Part shown: in pieces, positions 63,611 to 64,000 of the stretch
Position numbering within the stretch: position 1 is the first letter of the stretch
Layout: each line of letters starts with the position of its first letter
DNA from: Curtobacterium sp. L6-1
GTDB lineage: Bacteria > Actinomycetota > Actinomycetes > Actinomycetales > Microbacteriaceae
Assembly (NCBI RefSeq): GCF_018885305.1
Contig: NZ_CP076544.1
Span: 3,162,001-3,226,000, forward strand
Direction: 5' to 3'
Length of the DNA: 64,000 bases
The notes under the pieces: generated by a model
What the model saw: the letters and a program-made list of their open reading frames with translations, nothing else
Told to the model about the DNA's origin: nothing
Database searches by the model: none
Program-made: the position numbers and the translations under genes

Positions 63611-64000
63611 GCGACGACCAGGACGCACGGGTGACCGTCGACCAGGGACCGCAGTCAGGCGCGGAGCCGGTCGCGCAGGTCGGCACCGGCACGCAGGCGG
63701 CCGAGGGAGCAGCCCCGGTCACCGCGTCGATCACGGTGCGCGGTGTCCGCGGCGAGGAGCGCGAGGACTTCACGAAGTCCGAGAGCCGTCGCCTGCGGCG
63801 CCGGTCGCTGTCCCTGCTCGGCTCCCTCGCGGCACCGCTCCGGGCGCGGCTGTGGGGGATCGCGGTCGTCGTCGTGCTCGCGACCGCCGGCCAGGTCGCG
63901 GGGCCGTCCCTCATCGCGTGGGGCATCGACCACGCGCTCCCCGCCGTGCTCGACCGCGAGGACTGGGCCCCGGCCTTCCTCGTCGTCGGGTCGTACGTCA
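63607..64000 (+). CDS. heterodimeric ABC exporter, subunit 2 (5' part only)
   Basis: The first 131 codons of a second half-transporter; the gene continues past the window. A disordered acidic/Thr-rich lead of about 60 residues and a basic patch ([13 protein letters not shown]) are followed by a first membrane span ([21 protein letters not shown]) and the [10 protein letters not shown] motif common in ABC exporter transmembrane domains. The ATPase domain is not visible; a canonical Glu there would fit the degenerate partner site. Confidence 0.85.
   Translation, partial: MSDDQDARVTVDQGPQSGAEPVAQVGTGTQAAEGAAPVTASITVRGVRGEEREDFTKSESRRLRRRSLSLLGSLAAPLRARLWGIAVVVVLATAGQVAGPSLIAWGIDHALPAVLDREDWAPAFLVVGSYV

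Noticed and set aside
60398-63628. A 1076-codon open frame on the minus strand
   Set aside because: Antisense to purH and the ABC exporter, which have full family motifs; the frame has none.

Overview
This window is GC-rich chromosomal DNA (well over 70% G+C by eye) from an actinobacterium. Gene content and order point to Microbacteriaceae, probably Curtobacterium or a close relative: GuaB3, a stand-alone groES with CIRCE sites, DUF6350, SURF1-DUF3817-guaA, and many genes with a TANNNT box only 6-9 nt before the start codon (leaderless transcription). The assignment is an inference. I see no tRNA, rRNA, transposase, phage gene or CRISPR array.

Layout. 1-11.4 kb: the end of one alanine racemase gene, a complete second one and tsaE; then a 7.3 kb block with small membrane-protein genes, the RNA-repair pair hen1-pnkp and an ECF sigma/anti-sigma pair; then tsaB-rimI-tsaD. 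The t6A tRNA-modification cluster therefore appears split by an RNA-repair island. 11.6-15.5 kb: a DUF4190 protein, a methyltransferase, groES under two CIRCE elements, and rarD. 15.9-25.6 kb: a branched-chain amino acid ABC system with its binding protein (-) 4 kb away from livHMGF (+), separated by an SDR oxidoreductase, an AbiEi-like/DUF559 protein and guaB. 26-35.5 kb: a tiny membrane protein, guaB3, glpD, two tandemly duplicated membrane proteins, a KhtT/KhtU-type antiporter, SURF1, DUF3817 and guaA. 36-41.2 kb: a Bax-inhibitor-1 protein, glycerophosphodiesterase, PcrA helicase and a GNAT enzyme. 41.3-47 kb: an iron-regulated desferrioxamine-type siderophore operon whose acyltransferase and NIS synthetase are fused. 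47-54.4 kb (-): pdxH, a prs-nadV-nrtR NAD-salvage operon, a DUF2236 operon and recQ. 54.6-64 kb: sucCD, a DUF6350 membrane protein, purN-purH, and a heterodimeric ABC exporter behind a long structured leader; its second subunit runs off the window.

Themes. Purine synthesis is spread over guaB, guaB3, guaA, purN and purH. Operons are tight: many junctions overlap as ATGA or GTGA. The intergenic DNA is unusual. It carries several families of short palindromic or tandem repeats: a dispersed GACGGGAGGC motif, a GGCGTCTC palindrome/array family at 3' ends of genes, a GAGGTCGCAC array, and other minisatellites. In-frame microsatellites encode Thr-rich tails at the hen1/pnkp and desA/desB junctions. 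The most rewarding targets are the RNA-repair insertion, the fused siderophore synthetase, the NrtR-type regulator with its candidate operator, the LivH fusion and the repeat families.
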